64,000 nt of DNA, from the NCBI GenBank assembly GCA_947631435.1, contig CANRLM010000003.1:1-64000 (forward strand), given 5' to 3'. The first letter of the stretch is position 1; the number at the start of each line of letters is the position of its first letter. This document shows, one piece after another, positions 48,978-56,931 of the stretch. The stretch comes from an uncultured Akkermansia sp. Lineage in GTDB: Bacteria; Verrucomicrobiota; Verrucomicrobiia; Verrucomicrobiales; Akkermansiaceae. The notes below the pieces were generated by a model that worked only from the letters and a program-made list of their open reading frames with translations, had not been told where the DNA came from and did no database searches. The translations under genes were made by a program, and so were the position numbers.

Positions 48978-49352
48978 ATGAAAGCATACCATTACCAAGT
49001 CCAACTCGACTGGGACACCGAAGACGAAATCTGGGTTGCCACCGTCCCGGTGCTCCCCGGCTGCTCTGCGCACGGCGAAACGCAAGAAGAAGCCCTGCGC
49101 GAAATCAATGAAGCGATCACCTGCTACCTCGAAGCAGAGCTTGGTGTAGACGCCTCATTTATGCCACCTGTCCCGGACATAGCCACGCTCAAAAAAGCCA
49201 GCAAAGTACTCAACAAGACGGAGGTCGCTCGCCTGCTCGGGCTCGAGCCGCGCACGCTCAACGCCCGCATCCGCAATGGAACACCATTCCGCGCAGGCGA
49301 AGCCGAAAAACTGCGCGATGAGCTAGCCAAGCACTCCGTCGTCCTGGTCTGA
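48978..49352 (+). CDS. hicB: HicB-type antitoxin with C-terminal DNA-binding domain
   Basis: YHYQVQLDWDTEDEIWVATVPVLPGCSAHGETQEEALREINEAITCYLEAE; directly after HicA. Confidence 0.87.
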   Translation: MKAYHYQVQLDWDTEDEIWVATVPVLPGCSAHGETQEEALREINEAITCYLEAELGVDASFMPPVPDIATLKKASKVLNKTEVARLLGLEPRTLNARIRNGTPFRAGEAEKLRDELAKHSVVLV

Positions 49353-49372
49353 GCTAACCGGTCTTTTTTTTC

Positions 49373-49401
49373 TTTACATTCCCCTCCTCAAAAGCTACAA
49401 T
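49373..49401 (+). promoter_or_regulatory. Sigma70-like promoter of ncRNA locus
   Basis: TTTACA (49373-49378), 17-nt spacer, TACAAT (49396-49401). Confidence 0.65.
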
Positions 49402-49407
49402 GCACCC

Positions 49408-49648
49408 GTTCAGTGCGGGCAACCTCGCTTGTGAGTTGAAACTTTATCGAGGAAAAACTCGATGTTAGCCGGGCGACCGGCTGTTGAGTTGAAACTTTAT
49501 TGCGGAACTGAAAAGATCCAGGTCATCCCGGCGACGGGATGTTGAGTTGAAACTTGTTTGGGGTAAGACCCTGAAAAAAAAGATAACCTCCCCCGCCTCG
49601 GGCCGGTGCAAAAGCCGGAAACTGCGCACATGGGGAGGGTGTTTTTTT
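49408..49648 (+). ncRNA. Predicted structured ncRNA: three GNRA hairpin units plus terminator-like 3' module
   Basis: Hairpins at 49412-49429 (GCAA loop), 49467-49482 (GCGA), 49524-49541 (GCGA), each followed by (G)UUGAGUUGAAACUU; 3' module 49582-49648 shared with 63379-63455. Confidence 0.6.
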
Positions 49649-49652
49649 AGGC

Positions 49653-49763
49653 TTGACTCCGGCTGCTTCCTCAACTAAAATCCCCTCCGTCAGATTCGGT
49701 TTTTCGTGGCCGGTTTGATTTTTTTTGTTTCTGGAGCCGGGCGTAAGTCCGGCTCCTTTTTCA
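49653..49763 (+). ncRNA. Possible second small RNA with own promoter and terminator
   Basis: TTGACT (49653-49658)-N17-TAAAAT (49676-49681); ends at GGAGCCGG-gcgtaagt-CCGGCTCC-TTTTT; no plausible ORF. Confidence 0.45.
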
Positions 49764-49970
49764 TACCGGCAAAGAGTCCACCAGCCGCCGCAAAACTTCC
49801 GACCGCGACTCCCCCGTGCGCTCACATTCCGCCTGCAACTTCGCGTCCTGCGCGGGCGTCAGCGCCACCTGCGCCGCCCTGTGCCGCGCGCGAAACTTCG
49901 CCATATTGCGCCGGTCCGTCTCGCGCCGAATCGCGCGCCTCTCCTCCGCCGAACGCTTAGGTCTCTTCAT
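49761..49970 (-). CDS. Small ribbon-helix-helix-like protein
   Basis: QVALTPAQDAKLQAECERTGESRSEVLRRLVDSL. Confidence 0.5.
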   Translation of the reverse strand: MKRPKRSAEERRAIRRETDRRNMAKFRARHRAAQVALTPAQDAKLQAECERTGESRSEVLRRLVDSLPV

Positions 49971-49973
49971 TGC

Positions 49974-50762
49974 TCAACCCTCCTTCTCAAACAGCTCAAT
50001 CTCCCCATACAACCGCGCATCCGCAATATCATCAAACGCCAGGAAGTCCCCATCATTCTCCGCGTGCACGACGAACGGATTCCCCCCGTGCTTCACCGCC
50101 CAACTCTTGAGCGTGTCCAACATCTCCATCCACTCCGGCGAATCGTGCACAAGCCCGATGTGCGCAGCGAGCGTGTGACTCGACCACTCAACAACCCTCC
50201 ACCCGTCCCCCGACTTGCGCCACACCTCCTGCAGCAAATCCTCCGGCGGAAACTGCGACAGCTTAAGCATATCGCCCCCGCTCTGCACCAAGAACTGCAC
50301 CGCGCGAACCTCCTCCTCATCGACACCCTCCACGTCCCCGCTTGCCCGCAGCTCCGCCAGCTCCTCCTCCATGCCCTCCATCGCTAAATCGGAGACAAAA
50401 TTCCTCGCCTCCGCCGCCCATGCCACCTTCGCCGCATCACCGCCATCGACCGGCACACCCGGCGCGTACGTACCCACCGCAAAAAGCGGGAAAAACGCAC
50501 CAGGCAAGCCGTCAAGAATCGGCTGCACCTCCGCATCCTCCGCGTGCGAGTAAGCTTGCAGCAAATCCATCAGCCCATCATAAATAATCGCACCCCCGAT
50601 CTCACCGTCAAGCGTCCCCGTCGACAGCTCAAAATCCCAGCAGATCGCCGTCTTCGCCACCTTCCCCGCATACTCCGCCCCCACCAGCATCATGAACCTC
50701 GCCTCCCCCTTCTCCCCGACGTAAAACGCCTTCTCAACCCGCCGAAAAACAACCTGGCTCAT
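49974..50762 (-). CDS. Acidic hypothetical phage protein
   Basis: MSQVVFRRVEKAFYVGEKGEARFMML...; Glu/Asp rich. Confidence 0.45.
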   Translation of the reverse strand: MSQVVFRRVEKAFYVGEKGEARFMMLVGAEYAGKVAKTAICWDFELSTGTLDGEIGGAIIYDGLMDLLQAYSHAEDAEVQPILDGLPGAFFPLFAVGTYAPGVPVDGGDAAKVAWAAEARNFVSDLAMEGMEEELAELRASGDVEGVDEEEVRAVQFLVQSGGDMLKLSQFPPEDLLQEVWRKSGDGWRVVEWSSHTLAAHIGLVHDSPEWMEMLDTLKSWAVKHGGNPFVVHAENDGDFLAFDDIADARLYGEIELFEKEG

Positions 50763-51190
50763 GCGATCACCTCCTTGGTCCCGCTGATGCTGATGGTCTC
50801 CTGGACCACTCGCCAATAATCCCCCGTCTCGTACGCCTCCGCGCTCACCTCACCCGCGAGCAGCTCCAGCCGCACACGCGCCTTGACAAGCCCCGTCCCC
50901 GCCAGCCTCGCCACAGCCTCATAATGCCAATAGCACTCAGCTAGCACCGCGCGCAGATCCTCCACCTGCCGCGTGCAGCCGCAAGTCTCCTCCAGCCACG
51001 CCTCCAGCGCCTCCACCCTCGGCGCCGCCGCCCCGAAAATCGCCGCATTGGCGTCCGGCAGATCCCTCCCGTCCTTGCCGACCTTCGCCGTCCGCCCGCG
51101 AGCCTCCAGCTTGACGCCACCGGTCACCAGAGTCATGTCAACGAGCAGCTTCTCCGACCACTCACGCCCCATCTTATCGTACTTATTCAT
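50759..51190 (-). CDS. Hypothetical phage protein
   Basis: 143 aa, same operon. Confidence 0.4.
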   Translation of the reverse strand: MNKYDKMGREWSEKLLVDMTLVTGGVKLEARGRTAKVGKDGRDLPDANAAIFGAAAPRVEALEAWLEETCGCTRQVEDLRAVLAECYWHYEAVARLAGTGLVKARVRLELLAGEVSAEAYETGDYWRVVQETISISGTKEVIA

Positions 51191-51211
51191 CGTCGCAGCT
51201 CCCTTCTACGC

Positions 51212-51922
51212 TTACTCTTCTTCCTCCGCCTCCTGCGCCAGCTCGATTGCGTCCCTCAGCACATCATACGCCACCTCGAACCCGTACTCATTCGCCCGCG
51301 CCTCCAGCCCCATATCCCGGATAATCCCCTGCGCGAAGTCCACATCCTCCCCACCTCTCGCCCGCTCCGGCTTCCCTGAGACGTACACACGCTCCGCCTC
51401 CGCGTCGTACTTAATCGCCAGTCGCAGCGCCTGCGCCACAGCCGTCCCGGCAAACGCCTTGTGCGCCGCCACAGCCAGCTCCGCCAGCCCCTCGTAACCC
51501 TGCTCCTTGCCGACCCTCACAACCTCATCATACGCATGGTCAAGCGAGCTCAACTCAGGAGCAGCCTCCATGCTCTCATCGACGCACACATAGACCTGAG
51601 CCATGGTCTCCTCGCCGGTCACAAGATCACTCAAGTCCGCCTCAGCCAACGCAGGCTCGCACGCCTTCAGCGCGTCAATAAGAGCCTCACACTCATAATA
51701 GCTTCGCCACTCATGCCCGTAAGCCCTCTCAGCCTCCACAATCGCCCACCCATCCGGCAGATCATCCGTGCAATCTGCGGGGATCACGCTGTATTCCAAC
51801 GACCCCTCCGCATCCGCGCTCAACACCTCCAAATTCTCAAGCCCCATCTTCGACACACAGATCGCCGTCAGCGTGATCTCCCTGTCGTACTCGTTCGTGT
51901 AGCTATATTTCACAGTTTTCAT
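51212..51922 (-). CDS. Very acidic hypothetical phage protein
   Basis: 236 aa, Asp/Glu-rich throughout, ends AIELAQEAEEEE. Confidence 0.45.
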   Translation of the reverse strand: MKTVKYSYTNEYDREITLTAICVSKMGLENLEVLSADAEGSLEYSVIPADCTDDLPDGWAIVEAERAYGHEWRSYYECEALIDALKACEPALAEADLSDLVTGEETMAQVYVCVDESMEAAPELSSLDHAYDEVVRVGKEQGYEGLAELAVAAHKAFAGTAVAQALRLAIKYDAEAERVYVSGKPERARGGEDVDFAQGIIRDMGLEARANEYGFEVAYDVLRDAIELAQEAEEEE

Positions 51923-51950
51923 CGTCGTTTCTCCTTCCTAATTTTTCAAC

Positions 51951-52226
51951 TCACGCAATCGCCTCAAGCTCCGCAAACCTCGGGGACACCGCCAGCTCGT
52001 AATAGCAGTCATTGTCGATCGTCGGCACCGCCGTCACCTGCACCAGGTACAGCACATTGCTGTCCATCCCATACTTGTTGATCAGCGCGTCGTACACCTC
52101 AGTCACATCCTTCGAGCCCGCCGAGTGCGTCGGATACCCGCTCAGCTCCACACCCAGCTTCTCGGCAACCTCATCCAAGGTATCGCAGGTGCTCTTCGTC
52201 CAATTAGTCGTATCAATAAGCAACAT
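51951..52226 (-). CDS. Acidic small hypothetical protein
   Basis: MLLIDTTNWTKSTCDTLDEVAEKLGVELSGYPTHSAGSKDVTEVYDALINKYG... Confidence 0.4.
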   Translation of the reverse strand: MLLIDTTNWTKSTCDTLDEVAEKLGVELSGYPTHSAGSKDVTEVYDALINKYGMDSNVLYLVQVTAVPTIDNDCYYELAVSPRFAELEAIA

Positions 52227-52259
52227 GGTCTGTTCTCCTTTCCTAATTTTTTCCAAGTT

Positions 52260-52560
52260 TTACGCAGCAATCTCGCGGCCCAAGATATCGCACGGCACGA
52301 ACTTCTCACCGTCCCACTTGGCATAATTCTTCATGGTGTTCCCGCCCCGGTAATCCTTTTGCCCGTAGCCGTAGACTTGCCCAACTACAGGCTCGAAGAC
52401 CACCAGATCCCCGGCCTCACCCTCGCGGCCGTTCCCGGTGTACACCCCGACGCGATCGTCGAAGTTGTAAGTCCCATTGTCGCCCATCTTGCACACATAG
52501 GGAGAAGAATAGCGGCGCTTGTTGAACATTTCAAAGCTAGCAATAATTTGATTTTTCATT
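52260..52560 (-). CDS. Small hypothetical phage protein
   Basis: MKNQIIASFEMFNKRRYSSPYVCKMGDNGTYNFDDRVGVYTGNG... Confidence 0.4.
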
Positions 52561-52620
52561 TTCGTAGTTAGGTTTGATTTTTTTGTTTCGGTTTTTTGGT
52601 TTGTCACCCGTTTCTCCCGG

Positions 52621-52663
52621 CTGACAAGGTCAGTATAACACAGCAAAGGTGTTCATGCAACAC
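52621..52663 (-). promoter_or_regulatory. Operator-flanked promoter of acidic-protein operon
   Basis: Minus strand TTGCAT-N17-TATACT; inverted repeats GTGTT-GCATG-AACAC over the -35 and CTGAC-CTT-GTCAG at/after the -10. Confidence 0.65.
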
Positions 52664-52716
52664 TTTTTTTAGAATTTTTTGATTTTTTTTGCGAAACCCC
52701 TCAAACCAGCCTGGCA

Positions 52717-53901
52717 CTAGGACTCGCGCCCCTCAAAAAAATTCGGCAACCTCCCCGCCGCCTCCCTCAACTGCTCCCCACTCGGCCGAATATACGCCGC
52801 ATGCACCGCTGCCGACTCATGCCCCACCAACTCCATCGCCAACCCCTGCGACACCCCGCTCGCCTGCAACAACGTCGCCACCGTCGCCCTCAGCGAGTGG
52901 AACGTCTTACTATGCCACACCCTCCTCCTCCCGCCAGCCTCCGCGCCCACAAGCCCGATCCCGTGCATACGTACAAGCTGCGTGAACTCATAACTCGGAT
53001 TGCTATGCCTCCGCAGCCGCGGATGCACCCACACCGCCGCATCCCCGCCCGCCGCCTGCGCCGCCTCCCAGCGTGCCCTCGCCCACAAATAAAACCCCTC
53101 TTGCATCGGCTGCGCAAGCACCCTCCCCGTCTTCCCCGTCACCATCCGCACCACCCTCTGCTCCCAGTCAAACGCCTCCCACTTCAAGCTCAAAATATCC
53201 CCCAGCCGCTGCCCATACGTCCCCAAACAACACCGCACCGCACTCGCCCACTCATCCGGAAGCTTCGCAACGAGCACCCGCACTTCCTCTGCCGAAAACG
53301 CCTCATGCACCACCTTCTCATCCCGCGTATCCGGCGGAATCTTCACCCCAACGCACGGATTCTTCGCGATAATCTCCGTATCCAGTGCATACGCAAACGC
53401 CGCCCGGATCACCGACAACCCCTTATGCACCGTCTCACGTCGCACGACCGCCCGCCGAGCATCCACAAACGCCCGCACATCCGCCCGCGTCACAAGCCGG
53501 ATCGGCTCATCCGCCCGCTTCCCGAGCCACTCGCAAAACTGCCGAAACGCCGTCCGAGCATTCTCATACGTCGCAAGAGACACCCGCCCCAACTTCCCCG
53601 CCAACATCAACCTGCACACCTCCCGCACGCTCGAATTATCATGCTCCGCAAAATCCTCCTCCACCTCCCGCGCCAACTCCCACGCCACCATCAACGCCCG
53701 CCTCTCCGCCTGCGCGGCAGAAAGCCTCTCCCCCCTATACACCCCGCCGCCCACCGGCACCTTCGTACTCCTCCTCTTCCTCTTCCCCCGCCCATCCGTC
53801 CACTGCGCAACCCAAAACGGCGACAACTTCTCCCTGCAAACAATCACATTCCTAAAATCATCCTGCTTCTTCATCATAATCTCATTGAGCCTATAATTCA
53901 T
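52717..53901 (-). CDS. int: Tyrosine recombinase/phage integrase
   Basis: 394 aa; CCLGTYGQRLGDILSLKWEAFDWEQR...; HSKTFHSLRATVATLLQASGVSQGLAMELVGHESAAVHAAYIRP; next to tRNA att site. Confidence 0.92.
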   Translation of the reverse strand: MNYRLNEIMMKKQDDFRNVIVCREKLSPFWVAQWTDGRGKRKRRSTKVPVGGGVYRGERLSAAQAERRALMVAWELAREVEEDFAEHDNSSVREVCRLMLAGKLGRVSLATYENARTAFRQFCEWLGKRADEPIRLVTRADVRAFVDARRAVVRRETVHKGLSVIRAAFAYALDTEIIAKNPCVGVKIPPDTRDEKVVHEAFSAEEVRVLVAKLPDEWASAVRCCLGTYGQRLGDILSLKWEAFDWEQRVVRMVTGKTGRVLAQPMQEGFYLWARARWEAAQAAGGDAAVWVHPRLRRHSNPSYEFTQLVRMHGIGLVGAEAGGRRRVWHSKTFHSLRATVATLLQASGVSQGLAMELVGHESAAVHAAYIRPSGEQLREAAGRLPNFFEGRES

Positions 53902-53985
53902 TTTTTGTGCTGCGCTCTTGTGCTAAATTTGTGCCACGCAACAAGCTCATTGAACAATTTTCACCGCAAAAAAGCAAGAAAAATA

Positions 53986-54016
53986 AGCCACTTACACTCA
54001 TTGAGCATAAGTGGCT
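53986..54016. repeat. Near-perfect 31-bp palindrome beside attR core
   Basis: AGCCACTTA-CA-CTCA-T-TGAG-CA-TAAGTGGCT. Confidence 0.75.
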
Positions 54017-54018
54017 GC

Positions 54019-54032
54019 GGGTGGCCAGTGGG
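54019..54032. repeat. attR core within tRNA-His 3' end
   Basis: gggtggccagtggg identical to 6356-6369. Confidence 0.88.
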
Positions 54033-54092
54033 ACTCGAACCCACAACTCCCAGAACCACAATCTAGTGCTCTACCATTGAACTATAGCCACC
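54020..54092 (-). tRNA. tRNA-His (anticodon GTG)
   Basis: Minus strand GGTGGCTATAGTTCAATGGTAGAGCACTAGATTGTGGTTCTGGGAGTTGTGGGTTCGAGTCCCACTGGCCACC; cloverleaf with G-1:C73. Confidence 0.96.
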
Positions 54093-54250
54093 ATTGACAC
54101 TCTTATGAAACGAGTGCGTGCGCAGTTTACAGAGAAATACCGGTAATAGCAAGCCTAAAATAAGAAAAAAATCAGCAACCTGAAATTAGGGGGAAACCCG
54201 CCCTGCACCGACAAACCACCGCATGGTCGATGGAATTCCGCCGCCCTTCT

Positions 54251-55618
54251 TCAACTTCCACAGCTGCGGGGCGTGCGCGGATAGGGCAACACGTCTCGGA
54301 TGTTCTGTACACCGGTCACAAACATGAGCAAACGCTCAAACCCCACCCCAAAACCGGAATGCGGCACGGAACCAAAGCGGCGCAGATCCAAGTAATGCCC
54401 GTAGTTCTCCTCTCGCATGCCGGCCCGTCGCATAGCCTCCGACAGCAAATCAATCCGCTCCTCCCTCTGACTGCCGCCCATAAGCTCTCCAACCCCCGCC
54501 ACAAGAACATCCATGGCACGCACGGTGCGATCGTCATCATTGCGACGCATGTAAAAGGCTTTGATTTCACGCGGATAATCATACACAATGACCGGAGCTT
54601 TGAAGTGCTTTTCTGCGAGGAAACGCTCATGTTCCGTCTGCAAATCCATGCCCCAGTGGGGGACAAATTCGAAACGTTCCCCGCTGTTCTGCATAAGTTT
54701 GATGGCCTCAGTGTAGCTGCAGCGCACAAAGGAGCCGTCGCACACGGCTTCAAGCCGCTCTTTCAATGTAGAGTCCACGAAACGGCAGAAGAAGTCAAAA
54801 TCCCCACTCGTGTCGCTCAGCACGTCTTTCAGCACATACTTCAAAAAATCCTCTGCTAGTTGCATATCTCCCTCTAAGTCGCAAAAAGCCACCTCCGGCT
54901 CAATCATCCAGAATTCGGCGGCATGCCGCGGGGTGTTGCTGTTTTCTGCCCGGAATGTGGGCCCGAAGGTGTAAATGCGACTCAACGCGGAAGCAAAAGC
55001 CTCCCCTTCCAACTGGCCGGACACCGTCAATCCTGTCTGCTGCCCGAAAAAATCATTCTCATAACTCTTGTTCTCCGCTAAGGGATCAAGAGTCGTTACA
55101 CGGAACATCTCCCCCGCCCCTTCGCAATCGGATGCCGTGATGATCGGGGTATGTACCCATACAAAATCACGTTCAAGGAAGAAACGGTGCACCGCCGCAG
55201 CCACACGCGAACGCATGCGAAAGATGGCCCCGTATAGATTCGTCCGCGGGCGCAAATGGGCCACCGTGCGCAGGAACTCCGGGCTGTGGTGCTTCTTTTG
55301 CAGCGGGTAATCGGCATCCACCGTGCCGACCTCCTCCACCTTCGTCGCGCGAATCTCCCATTTTTGGCGTCCACCGGGGCTCTCTACCAGGATCCCTTCC
55401 ACGCGAACGGCCGCACCAGTGCCCATCTGCGAAATATGTTCATACCCCGGCACTCCCCTGTCCACCACCACCTGAATACTTGCCAGAGAAGTGCCGTCAT
55501 TCACCTCCAAAAAGGAGAACATCTTTGCATCCCGTCGCGTGCGCACCCATCCCTCCACACAAATGCAATCCGTCGCCTTCCCGGCCTCCAGCACATGTTT
55601 CACTAGTGTCCTCTTCAT
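54251..55618 (-). CDS. asnS: Asparaginyl-tRNA synthetase
   Basis: Class II aa[90 protein letters not shown]. Confidence 0.95.
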   Translation of the reverse strand: MKRTLVKHVLEAGKATDCICVEGWVRTRRDAKMFSFLEVNDGTSLASIQVVVDRGVPGYEHISQMGTGAAVRVEGILVESPGGRQKWEIRATKVEEVGTVDADYPLQKKHHSPEFLRTVAHLRPRTNLYGAIFRMRSRVAAAVHRFFLERDFVWVHTPIITASDCEGAGEMFRVTTLDPLAENKSYENDFFGQQTGLTVSGQLEGEAFASALSRIYTFGPTFRAENSNTPRHAAEFWMIEPEVAFCDLEGDMQLAEDFLKYVLKDVLSDTSGDFDFFCRFVDSTLKERLEAVCDGSFVRCSYTEAIKLMQNSGERFEFVPHWGMDLQTEHERFLAEKHFKAPVIVYDYPREIKAFYMRRNDDDRTVRAMDVLVAGVGELMGGSQREERIDLLSEAMRRAGMREENYGHYLDLRRFGSVPHSGFGVGFERLLMFVTGVQNIRDVLPYPRTPRSCGS

Positions 55619-55734
55619 GCACGTGACTATAGCACCAAACCGAGTCAATGACAAGGCGGCTCTTCTCCACTCGTTATTCAACGTGAGCCCATGGAGTGGG
55701 GTCATCTCTGCGCTGGTTCCTTTCCTGCCCCGTC

Positions 55735-56922
55735 ATGTTGAATTCCATCAAACAGAGACTCCATGCCCTACTCCGTTTCACGTGGGGTTACATGGGGACA
55801 CTGGCAGCTCTGGGTCTGCTTATCGGGGTACTCGGCATGGGAATTTTCCATTCTGTCACACGAGATGCAGAATTTCAGGCCGTACGCTGCTATAGCGGTC
55901 TCTTCAACAGTGCAGACCCGACCCCGCCCACAGGTCTGGATGAGCTTGCTCCCGCCGCTGCCACCTCTTCCCCGCACCTGCGCTTTGAGTACGGCAAAAA
56001 CGGCCGCATGGAGCGACTAGTACACATCTGTGCAGACGGACACCCTTGCGCTATGCCGGGCAGCACCGTCGCAGAGCAACGCATCACCTATGACGACCGC
56101 GGACGCATCACCAAAAAGGCGAACTACACCGCAACCGGCGCCCCCACTACAGACGCTTCCGGTGTTCATTCCCGCGTCTTCAGATACGATGACAAGGGAA
56201 ATCGCATCTGTACGGTGTTCCTGGACCGCTCCGGGAATCCCATTGTTCCAAGGATGCCGGGCTATGCCATGGAGTGCATCACTTACGACGACGCCGGGCG
56301 TCCGTTGGAAATTGAGTACAGGGACGGTCTGGGCAATCCTGTCACCAACTCCCGCGGAGAGCGAAAAATTGTATTCAACTACGACGATGCGCATGGGGCA
56401 TCCTCGCGCACCAACTTAGTTGACGACGTGCCTACAGATAACGCGCAGGGCATCGCGAGAGAACAGACGGCCCGCGCGACGGATGGTCATAGCAAGGTCA
56501 CTTCATGGTACACGGCAAAAGGGGAACACGCGCATCAGCCGGGAAGTGGGGCATGCAGCGTGTACACGGAAATCTCACACGACGGCACCCTGCACCGCGA
56601 GAGATATTGCGAAGAGAGCGGTTCATTGCGGCAGAGCTCTACAGCTTGCGCTGAACATCTCACCCGCACCGCTCCGGACGGTTCGGTAGAGTGGGAATGC
56701 TTCAATGATGCTGACGGTCTCCCCTGCGTGAACGCCGCCCTCGGTTATGCGGAAAGGGTGTGCGAATACGGGAGGGACGGCGCGTTGCTTCGTGAGTACT
56801 TCTGGGACGCCTCCGGAAACCCGTGCGAGCGCTATGAAAAACGCTACTGCCACTCAGCGGAGGGCGAGCACTGCCTCTCACTGCTCAGCGACGGCTCCAC
56901 TGAGTTGCGAAAAATCAACTGA
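55735..56922 (+). CDS. Membrane-anchored protein with YD/RHS-like repeats
   Basis: N-terminal TM; repeated ITYDDRGRITKKANYTATG, RVFRYDDKGNRICTVFLDRSGNPI, CITYDDAGRPLEIEYRDGLGNPV. Confidence 0.5.
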   Translation: MLNSIKQRLHALLRFTWGYMGTLAALGLLIGVLGMGIFHSVTRDAEFQAVRCYSGLFNSADPTPPTGLDELAPAAATSSPHLRFEYGKNGRMERLVHICADGHPCAMPGSTVAEQRITYDDRGRITKKANYTATGAPTTDASGVHSRVFRYDDKGNRICTVFLDRSGNPIVPRMPGYAMECITYDDAGRPLEIEYRDGLGNPVTNSRGERKIVFNYDDAHGASSRTNLVDDVPTDNAQGIAREQTARATDGHSKVTSWYTAKGEHAHQPGSGACSVYTEISHDGTLHRERYCEESGSLRQSSTACAEHLTRTAPDGSVEWECFNDADGLPCVNAALGYAERVCEYGRDGALLREYFWDASGNPCERYEKRYCHSAEGEHCLSLLSDGSTELRKIN

Positions 56923-56931
56923 AAAAAGCTC

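Larger units (their letters stand above)
6356..54032. mobile_element. Complete prophage (lambda-like head, P2-like contractile tail) integrated at tRNA-His
   Basis: 14-bp direct repeat GGGTGGCCAGTGGG at both ends; integrase next to the tRNA; full structural, replication and regulatory modules between them. Confidence 0.93.

Noticed and set aside
49412-49560. CRISPR array interpretation of the three GTTGAGTTGAAAC repeats
   Set aside because: Periods differ (53 and 58 nt), hairpin stems differ between units with largely preserved pairing, there are only three units and no cas genes are present. This fits structured RNA units better than CRISPR repeats.
49523-49825. Minus-strand ORFs 49465..49674 and 49523..49825 across the ncRNA locus
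   Set aside because: Translations only reflect the hairpin repeats and T tracts (KFQLN..SPG); they lack start context and overlap promoters and terminators, so noncoding.
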